Below are positions 26,201 through 34,318 of a stretch of 64,000 nucleotides of DNA, piece after piece; positions within the stretch are counted from its first letter, which is position 1, and the number at the start of each line of letters is the position of its first letter. The stretch lies in the NCBI GenBank assembly GCA_033764055.1, contig JANRJI010000134.1:1-64000 (forward strand). Reading direction: 5' to 3'. Origin of the DNA: Ga0077555 sp033764055. GTDB taxonomy: Bacteria > Pseudomonadota > Alphaproteobacteria > Rhizobiales > Hyphomicrobiaceae. Made by a program: the position numbers and the translations under genes. The notes under the pieces are model-generated. The model made no database searches. It had not been told where the DNA came from and saw only the letters and a list, made by a program, of their open reading frames with translations.

Positions 26201-26271
26201 CGCCGCCCGAGCGCGTCGCGACATCGCTCGCCGACCGCGGAACCCCGGAGACGATGATCGCCGCGGAATAG
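23254..26271 (+). CDS. trifunctional CofC-CofG-CofH fusion for F420 synthesis
   Basis: One 1005-residue polypeptide holds three enzymes. Residues about 12-225 are CofC, the guanylyltransferase that activates 2-phospholactate or a related three-carbon phosphate (V-V-P-M-K-D-L-D-A-A-K, I-V-P-G-D-V-P-L). Residues about 245-580 are CofG with the radical-SAM cysteines C267, C271 and C274. Residues about 625-1000 are CofH with C683, C687 and C690. CofG and CofH together build the deazaflavin FO from tyrosine and a ribityl-uracil. The ATG at 23254 overlaps the cofD stop. No stop or frameshift breaks the reading frame across either junction. CofGH fusions (FbiC) are known in Actinobacteria; having CofC at the front as well is unusual to my knowledge. 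Confidence 0.94.
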   Translation: MTEPRRPRRIMPRTFAVVPMKDLDAAKQRLGAELPPSRRRALVLAMLEDVLATLVRVPTIERTLVVTRDADVAAAAARLGAHVVGEPVAADMNASIAFGLAAAAHEGAERALIVPGDVPLATPTEIEAVLRAAGDAMGAIAPDEAREGTNALLLPLPAPFAPAFGKASFARHRELAASAGLPLVVVERDGLAHDIDLPSDLVRLDGLPRYAALGLGPLAILDREAAHALTSADLASLLARAEASTLAGFGRTVTYSRKVFIPLTQLCRDVCHYCTFAHTPRHGTPAYLSADEVLAIARAGAAAGCKEALFTLGDKPELRYRAAREALAALGFATTLDYLESMAGLVLKETGLLPHINAGIMDEASARRFKAVSASQGLMLETVSDRLSERGGPHFGSPDKRPAVRLEAIEAAGRAGAPFTTGLLIGIGETRAETIDALLAIRGLQDRYGHIQEVIVQNFRAKAGTRMATAPEPSLDEHLWAIAAARLVLGPRMSIQAPPNLHDMSALAALVQAGVNDWGGVSPVTPDHVNPEAPWPHLARLAEATEAAGRTLAERTAIAPLHAREPKRWLAPELIAPVLRRLDGEGLAREDDWAPGDASRTPPQSDLDRIAARAPARSSPIARALDRALAGQRLGEAEIAALFAARGDDFTAVCNAADTMRKARCGDSVSYVVVRNINYTNICTYGCKFCAFSKGRLSANTRDKPYDLDLEEVAERTRQAWARGATEVCLQGGIAPKYTGHTYLAIAEAVKIGAPDIHVHAFSPLEVWHGAGTLQMDLRDYLARLKDQGLSSLPGTAAEILDDEVRRTLCPDKIGTDQWLAVMEAAHAVGLKSTATIMFGHIDGYEHWARHLIRVRDLQERTGGFTELVPLSFVHMESPIYLRGQARKGPTFRESVLMHAIGRLVLDRVIPNIQASWVKLGPEGAAACLSAGANDVGGTLMNESITRAAGAAHGQEMLPMDIETMIRAAGRTPRQRTTFYGDPPPERVATSLADRGTPETMIAAE

Positions 26272-26304
26272 GGGGCCGGCCCGGTGGACCGCAGAGCGGC
26301 CCCC
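26271..26304. terminator. hairpin after the F420 operon
   Basis: GGGGGCCG at 26271-26278 pairs with CGGCCCCC at 26297-26304 around an 18-nt loop, starting on the last base of the cofCGH stop and ending 1 nt before the stop of the convergent OmpA-domain gene. It lacks a T tract and may serve both directions. Confidence 0.5.
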
Positions 26305-26305
26305 A

Positions 26306-27373
26306 TCACCGGGACATGCGCAGCTCGACACGCCGGTCGGCCTGCCAGACCTCCTCGCGTCTGGCGCGAATCCGGTCGATAGCGGCAGAGGGCTCGCTCT
26401 TGCCTTTCGGCTGCAAGGCGAGCCGGCCCTGGTAGCCGCTCACTCTCAGATAGCGCTCGATGGTCTCGAGGCGTCGGCGCGACAGATCGAGATTGTAGTC
26501 CTCGGTGCCGCGGCTGTCGGCATGGCCAGAGAGCGTGATGCCGTCGGGCTGCTTCAGGCGGAGGTACTCGGCGAGCAGCGACGCCGCCTTTTCTCCTTCG
26601 CCAGTCATGGTGTCGGCGTTGCTCTCGAAGGTGATCGGGACCGGCAGTGCCAGCGCCGCCTCGCCGGAGACGACCGCCCCCCGAGGCTCGCTCCTCGCCT
26701 TCGCCACGACTGCCTCGAACCTCTTCATGTCCGCGTCCGCGGCGGCCCGCCTTTCCTCCCGGGTCACCGGCCGGGTCTTGGCCGAGGCCTCCGCGCCGGG
26801 CGTAGAGGCTCCCGCCCTGGTGGTCGCTCCGGCCAGCGACGTGGTCGTACCCGCCGCCACGAGGAGCCTCCCGGCGGCACTACGAAGGGCGGCCCCGCCA
26901 TTCGCCGGACGCGCCGTGACGGTCAGCTCCAAGGGACCTGCCTGGATCGCGTCGACCACGACGGCCGACCATTGACCGTCAGCCGAGGCGACCGCGGTCG
27001 CGACCTCTCGCCCGTTGGCGAAGATGGTCACGTGGCTGTCCGCAGGAGCCCGTCCGGCCAGCACGGACACCCCACCGGCCTCCAGGCGGGCTACCTCGAT
27101 CGCAAGAGCATCGGATGCCGATGGAGCCGGTCCATTCCGGACAGTCTCGGGATTGGGCTCAGATATCCTCGCAGAGCGCGCCGTCTCGCCGATCGGTCCC
27201 TTGACCGCCTTTGGACCCTCGGCGACCACAGCAGCCGGTTTGGCGCCATCGCTGCCGGCCGCCGCGAGCCATTTGATCGCGGCAGCCAGATCGAGACCGG
27301 CCAGCGCCGACGCTGCAGCGCCGATCGCGAGAAGCAATCCGATGGCAATCACGCTCTGCACAGTCCGTCGCAT
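26306..27373 (-). CDS. OmpA-domain envelope protein
   Basis: A 355-residue protein with one N-terminal hydrophobic segment at about residues 8-28, an alanine-rich region, a Big-like or carbohydrate-like beta segment near 90-165 (G-R-A-P-A-D-S-H-V-T-I-F) and a C-terminal OmpA domain from about 240. The peptidoglycan-binding pattern G-H-A-D-S-R-G-T-E-D-Y-N-L-D-L-S-R-R-R is present, keeping the aspartate and arginine that hold diaminopimelate. It probably links inner membrane and cell wall. ATG at 27373 begins the hydrophobic segment. Confidence 0.85.
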   Translation of the reverse strand: MRRTVQSVIAIGLLLAIGAAASALAGLDLAAAIKWLAAAGSDGAKPAAVVAEGPKAVKGPIGETARSARISEPNPETVRNGPAPSASDALAIEVARLEAGGVSVLAGRAPADSHVTIFANGREVATAVASADGQWSAVVVDAIQAGPLELTVTARPANGGAALRSAAGRLLVAAGTTTSLAGATTRAGASTPGAEASAKTRPVTREERRAAADADMKRFEAVVAKARSEPRGAVVSGEAALALPVPITFESNADTMTGEGEKAASLLAEYLRLKQPDGITLSGHADSRGTEDYNLDLSRRRLETIERYLRVSGYQGRLALQPKGKSEPSAAIDRIRARREEVWQADRRVELRMSR

Positions 27374-27654
27374 GACGCTACCCCGCGGCGGGACCGAAAA
27401 TTGAACCAGTGACAATTCTACTGCCTCGACACGGGCACCGCAAGCCGCATCGTCGTAAGGCACAGATCAACTCGTTCTACCGCGGGGGAAATCTGCCTTG
27501 AGCGCCTGCCTCCCGCGGCCTGTTAGTCAAATGCTCATTCTCTTGCCTGCCTGCGTGCATTTGAGCTCGGTTTGAAGGATCATGGGCAGCAAGCCCGGTG
27601 CCGCCACGCTAGCGAGACCACCCGAGCCGCTCTCCCGATGGGACGCCAAGGCGC

Positions 27655-28206
27655 GTGAGCAACAGCCAATATCAACGCCCTGCCCGGATCGGTCGCCTCG
27701 TATCGACCGTGGCGCTGCTCGCGCTGCTCTTCGCCTCGGGCCCGCCCGCCCGCGCGGATGCCGTGACCGACTGCAACGAGGCCGAGGACGCGTCGACGCG
27801 CATCCGGGGTTGCGACATCATCATCGCGGAGGGAGCGGCGCCGGCAGTGCTCGCCGTGGCCCACATGAACCGTGCCATCGGCTACGCGGCCAAGGGCGCA
27901 TTCGCCAAAGCAATCGCCGATCTCGACGCCGCCATCGAGATCGATCCCGACTTGCTCGCCGCTCACTACAACCGGGGCAACGTCAATCTGGAGCTCGGCC
28001 AAGCCGCCGAGGCCATCTTGGACTTCAGCACCGTCATCGAGCAATTGCCCGACTTTCCTCTGGCCTGGCTCAATCGCGGGCTGGCGCGCGAGCACTCCGG
28101 CGATCGCGAGGGCGCCGCCGTGGACTATGCCAAGGCACTCGCCCTCGACCGCACGCTGGCGGCTGCGCGGCGCGGTCTGGCACGGGTGCGCCCGACACGG
28201 AAATGA
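27655..28206 (+). CDS. secreted TPR protein
   Basis: The 183-residue protein starts at a GTG with AAGG upstream and has a signal peptide of about 35 residues ending in A-R-A-D-A. The mature part holds about three tetratricopeptide repeats from residue 68, for example M-N-R-A-I-G-Y-A-A-K-G and Y-N-R-G-N-V-N-L-E-L-G. It is probably a periplasmic protein-interaction module. No ligand is suggested by the neighbours. Confidence 0.8.
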   Translation: MSNSQYQRPARIGRLVSTVALLALLFASGPPARADAVTDCNEAEDASTRIRGCDIIIAEGAAPAVLAVAHMNRAIGYAAKGAFAKAIADLDAAIEIDPDLLAAHYNRGNVNLELGQAAEAILDFSTVIEQLPDFPLAWLNRGLAREHSGDREGAAVDYAKALALDRTLAAARRGLARVRPTRK

Positions 28207-28230
28207 GCGCCGCCAGCCTGCATGGGGGTC

Positions 28231-28704
28231 TCAGAGCGGCGTTCCCTTTGCAGGAGGACCATCCTTGCCCGGGGGCGGAGCGGGCCCCTCGAGATCCCTC
28301 AGCTTGTCGCGGAACTTCTTGAACATTCGCTCGAGGTAGCTGAGCGCCTTGTCGACATCCTGCTCGCTCGGCAACTCGAGCTTGCGGCCCGCCCCAGGAC
28401 CGTTCATGCCCAGCATATCGTCGAGCCGCTTGATCTCCGCCTTGAGCTCCTTGTTCTCGGCAGCGAGGCGGGCCACCTCGGCCTGGAGGTCGCGGTCGTC
28501 CTTGACCGGCTTGCACTCGAACGAGCCGCCTGCACGCTGGCACAGCGACATGTCGCCGGTGACGGTATCGAGCCGCAGGAACCCGCCGTCGGTTGGCTGC
28601 ATGGTGTAGCGACCCGGGCGCTCGATTTCTCCGGGGGGAGCCGCGACCGACGCACTCACCGCACTGATCAGCACCACGGCTGTCGCTAGTGGCAGGCTTC
28701 GCAT
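28231..28704 (-). CDS. secreted coiled-coil protein of unknown function
   Basis: A 157-residue protein with a signal peptide of about 21 residues (cut after V-A-A), a small domain containing two cysteines (C-Q-R and F-E-C-K-P near residues 55-65), which could pair, and a coiled coil at about 70-95. The tail is proline/glycine-rich. Similar short proteins occur in Rhizobiales, but I know no function. It is convergent with the TPR gene. Confidence 0.7.
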   Translation of the reverse strand: MRSLPLATAVVLISAVSASVAAPPGEIERPGRYTMQPTDGGFLRLDTVTGDMSLCQRAGGSFECKPVKDDRDLQAEVARLAAENKELKAEIKRLDDMLGMNGPGAGRKLELPSEQDVDKALSYLERMFKKFRDKLRDLEGPAPPPGKDGPPAKGTPL

Positions 28705-29031
28705 TCAACCCTCCAGGCAATGTGCCGCGTCGCCGACAGGCGTCCTGCGACGCTGCCGATCTACAGGATGATTGTGGCATTCCGGGCACAATTCAACGCA
28801 TCAACCGTAAGGTTTCGGCGCATGTGTCGGAACGATAATGGATTTAACCCATCCTTTACATAAAGGCGCGAGGGTTCTCGTGACGGCTTTTTCGTTATGA
28901 GTCAGAGCCTTTGAAACTCCAATCGCTGATCTGTGAGAGCATCGGGCAACAAATGGCAGTCGCGGACCTGAAAACCGCGCAAGACCAGAGCCCAACAGCA
29001 GCCAACGGATCATTGCCCGACGAGGATCGAG
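28705..29031. other. 327-bp divergent intergenic region
   Basis: No gene is seen. The stretch 28838-28900 is relatively AT-rich (around TTTAACCCATCCTTTACATAAAGG) and is the likely promoter area of the large plus-strand Sel1 gene; clear hexamers at correct spacing were not found. GAGG lies about 7 nt before the ATG at 29032. Confidence 0.4.
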
Positions 29032-32000
29032 ATGGCTGAGACGGACCGCAAGACGGCAGAACAGAGCCCAACCGGGACTTCTCCCCGCCGCACGGAGGAC
29101 CTGAGCGCAATCCTACAGCGCATCGCCGAACACATTGCCGAGGTCGAGCGACAGCACGGGTCGGCACAGCCTGATGACGCCTCGGGCGCCGTCCCGTCGA
29201 CAGTAGCGCCCGCAAGCCTGTCCGCGCCCGCCGCGACGACCACTCCGAACGACGCTCCGAAGCCGGCCCTTCCTCCAGCCGAGCAAGCGAACGCGGCTGA
29301 GAGCCCGGCCCCTGCGGCGGCGCCGCCGGCCCCCGCACTGGTGGCGGCAACGCGACCGGAGCCGATTGCGGCTCCGCCTGCGGCCGATGCCTCACGCCGA
29401 TCGCCTGCGGCCGCGCCGCCACCAGCGGCGACGAACCGCGAGAAGGCCCAAGAGGAACCGCGATCGTCAGACGCAGCCGCACCTGCGAAAGCGGCTCCGA
29501 GCACCGGCGCTCCGGCGTCGAAGCCGGAAACGCCTGCGGCTGCCGCGACGCCGGCCGCCCCGGACCAGGTTGCCGTTCACCCGGCGCGGGCCGTCCCCGA
29601 GCTCCCCGCCGACCGCGAAGCACCAGATACCGAGCCACCAACGGCTGGTGCACGCCCCGCGGCACCGCGGCAGATGATCCCCGGCACCGAGCCGCCGGCA
29701 CTGCGCTCCGCTCTGCGCAAGGAGCCGAAACCGGGCTCGCCAGCGGTCCGGGCCGAAACGCCTGTCGAGAAGCCGCTCGCCACTACGGTCGCGGCGGCAC
29801 AGCCGGTGCCAGCGGCTGCAGCGCCGGTGCGCAAAGAGTCTTCCGCCGCCGCCGAGGCCAGGCATCCCGTTGCCGCCGAGGCCGGGGCCGACCCCTGGGA
29901 TTCCCAGGCGGCCGAGGCGCTCACCCAGGTCTACGAGACCAGCGATGTGACGGTGCCGCCGTTGCGCAGCATGCTCGGTGTGATGAGCGGAATGGGTGCC
30001 CCCCCCGTCGCCGCGCGTCCCGCGGCATCAGCGCCGCCAGCTTCCAACGTAACCCATGCGGTCGCGGATGAGCTCGCCGGCCTCGCACGCCGGGTCGAGG
30101 CCGCCTTGGAGCGATTGGCGCCATCGAGCGCCGTAGAAGGCCTCGCCACACGCTTCGGGGCGCTCGAAAGCCGCATCGCCGGTGCCCTCGACGGACTCGC
30201 TCGCCGTGCCGACAAGGACGACCGGGGCGTCATCGCCGGACATCTGGAGCAGCTCAGCCGTCAGGTTGCCCGAACCGAGCAGAGCCTCTCGCGAATCGAT
30301 ACCATCGAGCAGCGGCTCGACGTCCTGGCCGAAAAGCTGACCGACGAGCAGATCATCGCATTGTTCGGTAGCCTCGTGCCCACGGCCGAGGACCTCGCCC
30401 AGTTTGCCGAGGAGGCTGCCACGCGGTCGGCCGACCGGGCTCTCGAGGCCTTCATACGCCACCAGGCAGACGCGCCGGCTGGTGCAGCCGCGACCGCCGG
30501 CCCACCGACCAGCGGCGCCGACCTGCGCGCCATGAACGCGATGCTCGCAACTTTTATGGACGACCGTCGTCGCAGCGACGCCGGAACCATCGAGGCGCTG
30601 GAGACGCTCCAGCTCGCCATGCAGCATTTGCTGGACCGTATCGACCAGATGGACGCCGGTTCTGAGCCTTCCCCGACGGCATCCAGGCCCGGCACGGCTG
30701 CAGCTCCAACCGCTTTGCTGCACCACGCCGCCGAGCCCGCGGCGCCGCCCGCCCCGACACGTCCCGTGCGCTCGCCAACCGTTGCCAGGGATCGGCCAGC
30801 GTCCACTCTTGCACCCGACGAGGGGGTCGACCGCCTCGGCCTCGGCCCTGCAGCCGTGCCGCAGGATCTCGACGTCGTGCCCGATGCTCCCGCATGGTCG
30901 GACCGGCGAACGGCTCCCGCCGATCTCGCTCCGGAGCAGCCCGGCACCGGCGGCAGCGTGCCCGAGCAAAAGTCCGCCACGCGCGCCCGGGTCCGTGAGG
31001 CTGGCGCCGGGACCGATGCCGAGCCGGGAGCAGCCGCACCCGTCGAAAGTCCCAAAGGCAACGATCGCAAGGCCCTCATCGAGCTGGCCCGCAAGGCTGC
31101 CGAGCGGGCAAAGTCCGAGCAGGCTCCAAAGGCGCCCGAAGAGGCGAAGTCGCGCCCGCTGCTCCAGATGCCGTCGTTCGGCCGAGGCAAGGCCGAAGGC
31201 GACAAGCAACAGATCCGGCCAGCCGTCGTCGCCGTTGCGGCAGCCGCGTTGCTGGTCCTCGCCGGCTACTGGTATGTGACCGGTCCCGGCAAATCGATAC
31301 GCAAGCATCTGCCTTGGGCGGCCACCGAGCAGACCACGTCCACGCCGCCCCGCCGGGCGGAGAGCCGTGCCAAGCCGCCGAGCGGAAATGCCCCCGACAT
31401 CGAGACCGAGGCCCGGACGGCCGCACCGGCTGCCGCGGCTCCAGCTGCTCCAAGCGAGCCGGCTGCCAAGCGCCCGAGGGCACCCGACAGGACCTCGCTC
31501 GAGCCGTCTCCGGAGGAGGACAGCCCGCGCCTCGACACAGCCTACCTCCAGGGCGGCCCGGTCGAGCAGACTGCCGCCGGCATCGCGGTAGCCGGCGCTG
31601 AACACCGCCCGACCGCCGATGCCGTGATACGGGCCCGCGAGAGGGCACGACTGGCAGGCCTGTCGCAACGCGCCGGCGACTATGCCTCGGCCAACCTTGC
31701 GTCGACGGGCACCGTCGCTCCTGCCGTCACCGGCGAGGTCCCGGCGACGGGCGAGACTTCCGACCCGGCTCCTCACCGACCGGCCGAATCGTCCGTCGTG
31801 ACCGGCTCGCTGTCGACCGGCAGTGCTCCAGCCGGCCCGGTCGGCTCCTCTGGTCACCAGACGCTCGAGCTGCCGCCGGCTCCGATCGGTCCGCTGTCGC
31901 TGCGCATCGCAGCCGCCAAGGGCGATCCGGCCGCACAGCTCGAGATCGCCGCCCGCTTCGCCGAGGGCAAGGGCGTTCCGCAGAGCTTCGCCGACGCCGC

Positions 32001-32532
32001 CGATTGGTACGGCCGCGCTGCCGCACAGGACATCCCGATCGCCCAGTATCGGCTGGCGGCCCTCTACGAGCGCGGGCTCGGCGTCGCCGCCGATCCGGCC
32101 CGTGCCCGCGATCTGTACGAGCGCTCCGCCGAGGCCGGCAACGTCAAGGCCATGCACAATCTCGCCGTGCTGAAGGCCGGTGGTGCAGGCGGCACTCCAG
32201 ACTACGCCGGCGCAGCCCGTCTCTTCAGCGCGGCTGCCGAGCGCGGCCTGGCCGACAGCCAGTACAATCTCGCAATCCTGACCGAGAGCGGTCATGGCGT
32301 CGGCAAGGACCTGATCGCGGCCCTCAAGTGGTACATGCTCGCGGCCAAGGCCGGCGATCGTGATGCCGGCCGCCGCCGCGACCAGTTGATCACGCGGCTG
32401 CCGCCCGACGCCCTGCAGGCCGCCAACAGGGCGGTGACCGAATGGCGCCCGATCGCGGCCGACCCCCGGGCGAACGACGTGAAGGTGGCGGGCGATGCCT
32501 GGAGGCACCGGGCCGAGCCGACCAAGCGCTGA
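29032..32532 (+). CDS. large membrane protein with C-terminal Sel1 repeats, PodJ-like
   Basis: A 1166-residue protein. The first ~280 residues are low-complexity Ala/Pro/Glu, then come helical, coiled-coil-like stretches (about 330-560), more low-complexity sequence, a single membrane helix at about 730-750 and a low-complexity periplasmic linker. Sel1-type repeats fill about 950-1125 (A-A-Q-L-E-I-A-A-R-F-A-E-G-K-G and relatives). This order, cytoplasmic coiled coil, one span, periplasmic Sel1 repeats, is that of PodJ, the polar organiser of Caulobacter and rhizobia. Primary identity is low, so the role is inferred from architecture. Confidence 0.85.
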   Translation: MAETDRKTAEQSPTGTSPRRTEDLSAILQRIAEHIAEVERQHGSAQPDDASGAVPSTVAPASLSAPAATTTPNDAPKPALPPAEQANAAESPAPAAAPPAPALVAATRPEPIAAPPAADASRRSPAAAPPPAATNREKAQEEPRSSDAAAPAKAAPSTGAPASKPETPAAAATPAAPDQVAVHPARAVPELPADREAPDTEPPTAGARPAAPRQMIPGTEPPALRSALRKEPKPGSPAVRAETPVEKPLATTVAAAQPVPAAAAPVRKESSAAAEARHPVAAEAGADPWDSQAAEALTQVYETSDVTVPPLRSMLGVMSGMGAPPVAARPAASAPPASNVTHAVADELAGLARRVEAALERLAPSSAVEGLATRFGALESRIAGALDGLARRADKDDRGVIAGHLEQLSRQVARTEQSLSRIDTIEQRLDVLAEKLTDEQIIALFGSLVPTAEDLAQFAEEAATRSADRALEAFIRHQADAPAGAAATAGPPTSGADLRAMNAMLATFMDDRRRSDAGTIEALETLQLAMQHLLDRIDQMDAGSEPSPTASRPGTAAAPTALLHHAAEPAAPPAPTRPVRSPTVARDRPASTLAPDEGVDRLGLGPAAVPQDLDVVPDAPAWSDRRTAPADLAPEQPGTGGSVPEQKSATRARVREAGAGTDAEPGAAAPVESPKGNDRKALIELARKAAERAKSEQAPKAPEEAKSRPLLQMPSFGRGKAEGDKQQIRPAVVAVAAAALLVLAGYWYVTGPGKSIRKHLPWAATEQTTSTPPRRAESRAKPPSGNAPDIETEARTAAPAAAAPAAPSEPAAKRPRAPDRTSLEPSPEEDSPRLDTAYLQGGPVEQTAAGIAVAGAEHRPTADAVIRARERARLAGLSQRAGDYASANLASTGTVAPAVTGEVPATGETSDPAPHRPAESSVVTGSLSTGSAPAGPVGSSGHQTLELPPAPIGPLSLRIAAAKGDPAAQLEIAARFAEGKGVPQSFADAADWYGRAAAQDIPIAQYRLAALYERGLGVAADPARARDLYERSAEAGNVKAMHNLAVLKAGGAGGTPDYAGAARLFSAAAERGLADSQYNLAILTESGHGVGKDLIAALKWYMLAAKAGDRDAGRRRDQLITRLPPDALQAANRAVTEWRPIAADPRANDVKVAGDAWRHRAEPTKR

Positions 32533-32620
32533 GAGACCGGCGGCTGAGAGACCGGCGAAGGAATGGGGCGGTGCCGTAAGGGTGACCGCCTGTCCCCTCT
32601 GGCGAGCCCGGTGCGCCGGC

Positions 32621-33097
32621 CTACACGTCGCTCTCGCGCGCCGCGCCGCCGGCCTCGTGAACTCGTGCCAACGCCTCCGAGACGCGCACGCTGTCGAGCT
32701 CGTCCTTGTGGATCACGTCGGCGGCCCCGGCCTTCAACAGCGTCGTACGCCGCTGGCGGTCGACAGCCCCGCTGACGACGACGATCGGCCCCTGGTAGCC
32801 GCACTTGCGCAGAAACGGAATTGTCTGCGTCGCGTTGTCGTTGGGCTTCAGATAGTCGTCGAGAAACACGACCTCCGGCGCGCGCTCTATGACGGCGTCG
32901 AGTGCGCTGCCGAGGGTCCTGGCCCGGCGCACCTGAATATCGTAGCCGAACATGATGTGCAGCGTCGCGCGCAGTCGGTCCGCGTCGAAATTCTCGTCCT
33001 CTACGATCAGAATGTCGCTCAGTGTCGGCCCGCCCATGCGCGACTTCGTGAGGTCGGCCTTTCTGGCGAGGAAATTGCCCCCGGTCGATTTCTTCAT
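32621..33097 (-). CDS. single-domain response regulator
   Basis: The 158-residue protein is a lone receiver domain after a 25-residue leader. Acidic-pocket residues E33 and D34, the phosphorylation aspartate D80 in V-F-L-D-D, the switch serine S109 and lysine K131 are all in place. It has no output domain, so it acts by protein contact or as a phosphate sink. AGGAG precedes the ATG at 33097 by 8 nt. The gene comes 51 nt after the histidine kinase and ends the five-gene operon. Confidence 0.92.
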   Translation of the reverse strand: MKKSTGGNFLARKADLTKSRMGGPTLSDILIVEDENFDADRLRATLHIMFGYDIQVRRARTLGSALDAVIERAPEVVFLDDYLKPNDNATQTIPFLRKCGYQGPIVVVSGAVDRQRRTTLLKAGAADVIHKDELDSVRVSEALARVHEAGGAARESDV

Positions 33098-33148
33098 CCG
33101 TTCACTCCTGTTGGCATCCCGGCCGCTTGCGCCCGACTGGAGCCGTCG

Positions 33149-34318
33149 TCACGGCTCGATCTCGGCCGGCCACCGCACGACGAAGGTGGTCCCGCGCTCC
33201 TTTGCCGGATCCGACTTGACAGCGATGCCGCCTCCAAAGCGCTCGATCGTCTTCTTCACGAGCGCGAGGCCGATCCCGGCCCCCGCCGTGCCGTTGGTCT
33301 CGGCAATCTGCTTGAAGGGCTCGAAGATGGCCTCGTGCCAGGCCGGATCTATTCCCGGTCCATCGTCGGCAACCGTGATTTCAAGCTCACGCCCAGCACC
33401 CGCCACACAGCGGACGACGATATGCCCCCCGGCCTCGCGGTCGTGATGCTTGACGGCATTGTCGACGATGTTGCGCAGGACGATGTCGAACGGCTGCGCC
33501 AACGTCGCGATTGTCGGCCACACCCCTTCGACACTTATCTCGTGCCTCCCCCCCTCGCGCGAGGCGGCGACGATCTCGTCCACCAGGGTCCGGGTGTCGA
33601 CCAGCGAAACGGCGTCGGCCTTGCGCTCGAGCCTCGCGTAATCCAGCAGGCCGGTCAGCATCGCGCTCATGCGTCGCGTGTGAGCGAGCGCCTGCGTCAG
33701 GTGCTCGCTCGCGGTGACCGCGGCGCTCGACACGAGCGCCGCCTGCGCGTCACTGACGGCATATCGCACCCCTCGCAGCGGCGCCCTGAGATCGTGTGAG
33801 ATGACCTGGGCGAACTCCTCCAGGTCCTGATTGGCGGCCGCCAGCTCCCTGTTGGTGCGCCGGATGATCTCCGCCTGCGCCGCGACCTCGGCCTCGGCCA
33901 TTCGCCGCAGACGGCTTTCCGCGAGAAACTCTCCTTGTCGGGCATCCTCGTCGGGCGAGGTCCGCGAGATGAGCAGCAGGTAGTGCTGCTCCGGCGGCAT
34001 CCAGAAGACGTTGAGATCGAGCCGATCGTCGTCCCCACTCGGGCTTCCCATGCGGACGCCGGGAACGGCGACGACGCCGTTCTGCGTATTGCGCAACGCT
34101 TTGATCTCGTCCTCGAGACCGAGCAACGCCACGACGCTTCGTGCGATCGGCAGGCCGGGCACGATGCCCGTCGCCAGCGGGCCGAAGCAAGCCTTCGTGC
34201 GCAGCTCGTCGTCGAGCCATGCCATGCTGCAGACGCCACGCATCGCAAGGAACCGGACCGCGGCTGCAAGCTGGTCCGGCGCCGGCTCGCCCTCAGCACT
34301 CGCGACGAACGATGGCAT
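33149..34318 (-). CDS. cytoplasmic sensor histidine kinase
   Basis: A 389-residue kinase without membrane spans. Residues about 15-120 form a sensor domain of GAF/PAS size, a helical linker covers about 128-170, the H-box I-S-H-D-L-R-A-P-L-R puts the phosphorylated histidine at 175, and the HATPase domain from about 275 has N-I-V-D-N-A-V-K-H, D-D-G-P-G-I and G-A-G-I-G-L-A-L-V. The sensor ligand is unknown. Its start overlaps the end of the GTPase gene by 26 nt, so the two are co-translated. Likely partner: the receiver protein downstream. Confidence 0.92.
   Translation of the reverse strand: MPSFVASAEGEPAPDQLAAAVRFLAMRGVCSMAWLDDELRTKACFGPLATGIVPGLPIARSVVALLGLEDEIKALRNTQNGVVAVPGVRMGSPSGDDDRLDLNVFWMPPEQHYLLLISRTSPDEDARQGEFLAESRLRRMAEAEVAAQAEIIRRTNRELAAANQDLEEFAQVISHDLRAPLRGVRYAVSDAQAALVSSAAVTASEHLTQALAHTRRMSAMLTGLLDYARLERKADAVSLVDTRTLVDEIVAASREGGRHEISVEGVWPTIATLAQPFDIVLRNIVDNAVKHHDREAGGHIVVRCVAGAGRELEITVADDGPGIDPAWHEAIFEPFKQIAETNGTAGAGIGLALVKKTIERFGGGIAVKSDPAKERGTTFVVRWPAEIEP

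Noticed and set aside
22201..26271. One continuous 1356-codon frame that could suggest an even larger fusion including part of CofD
   Set aside because: The first 351 codons are an arginine-rich shadow in another frame of cofD. The true product starts at the ATG at 23254, which overlaps the cofD stop and opens the CofC domain.
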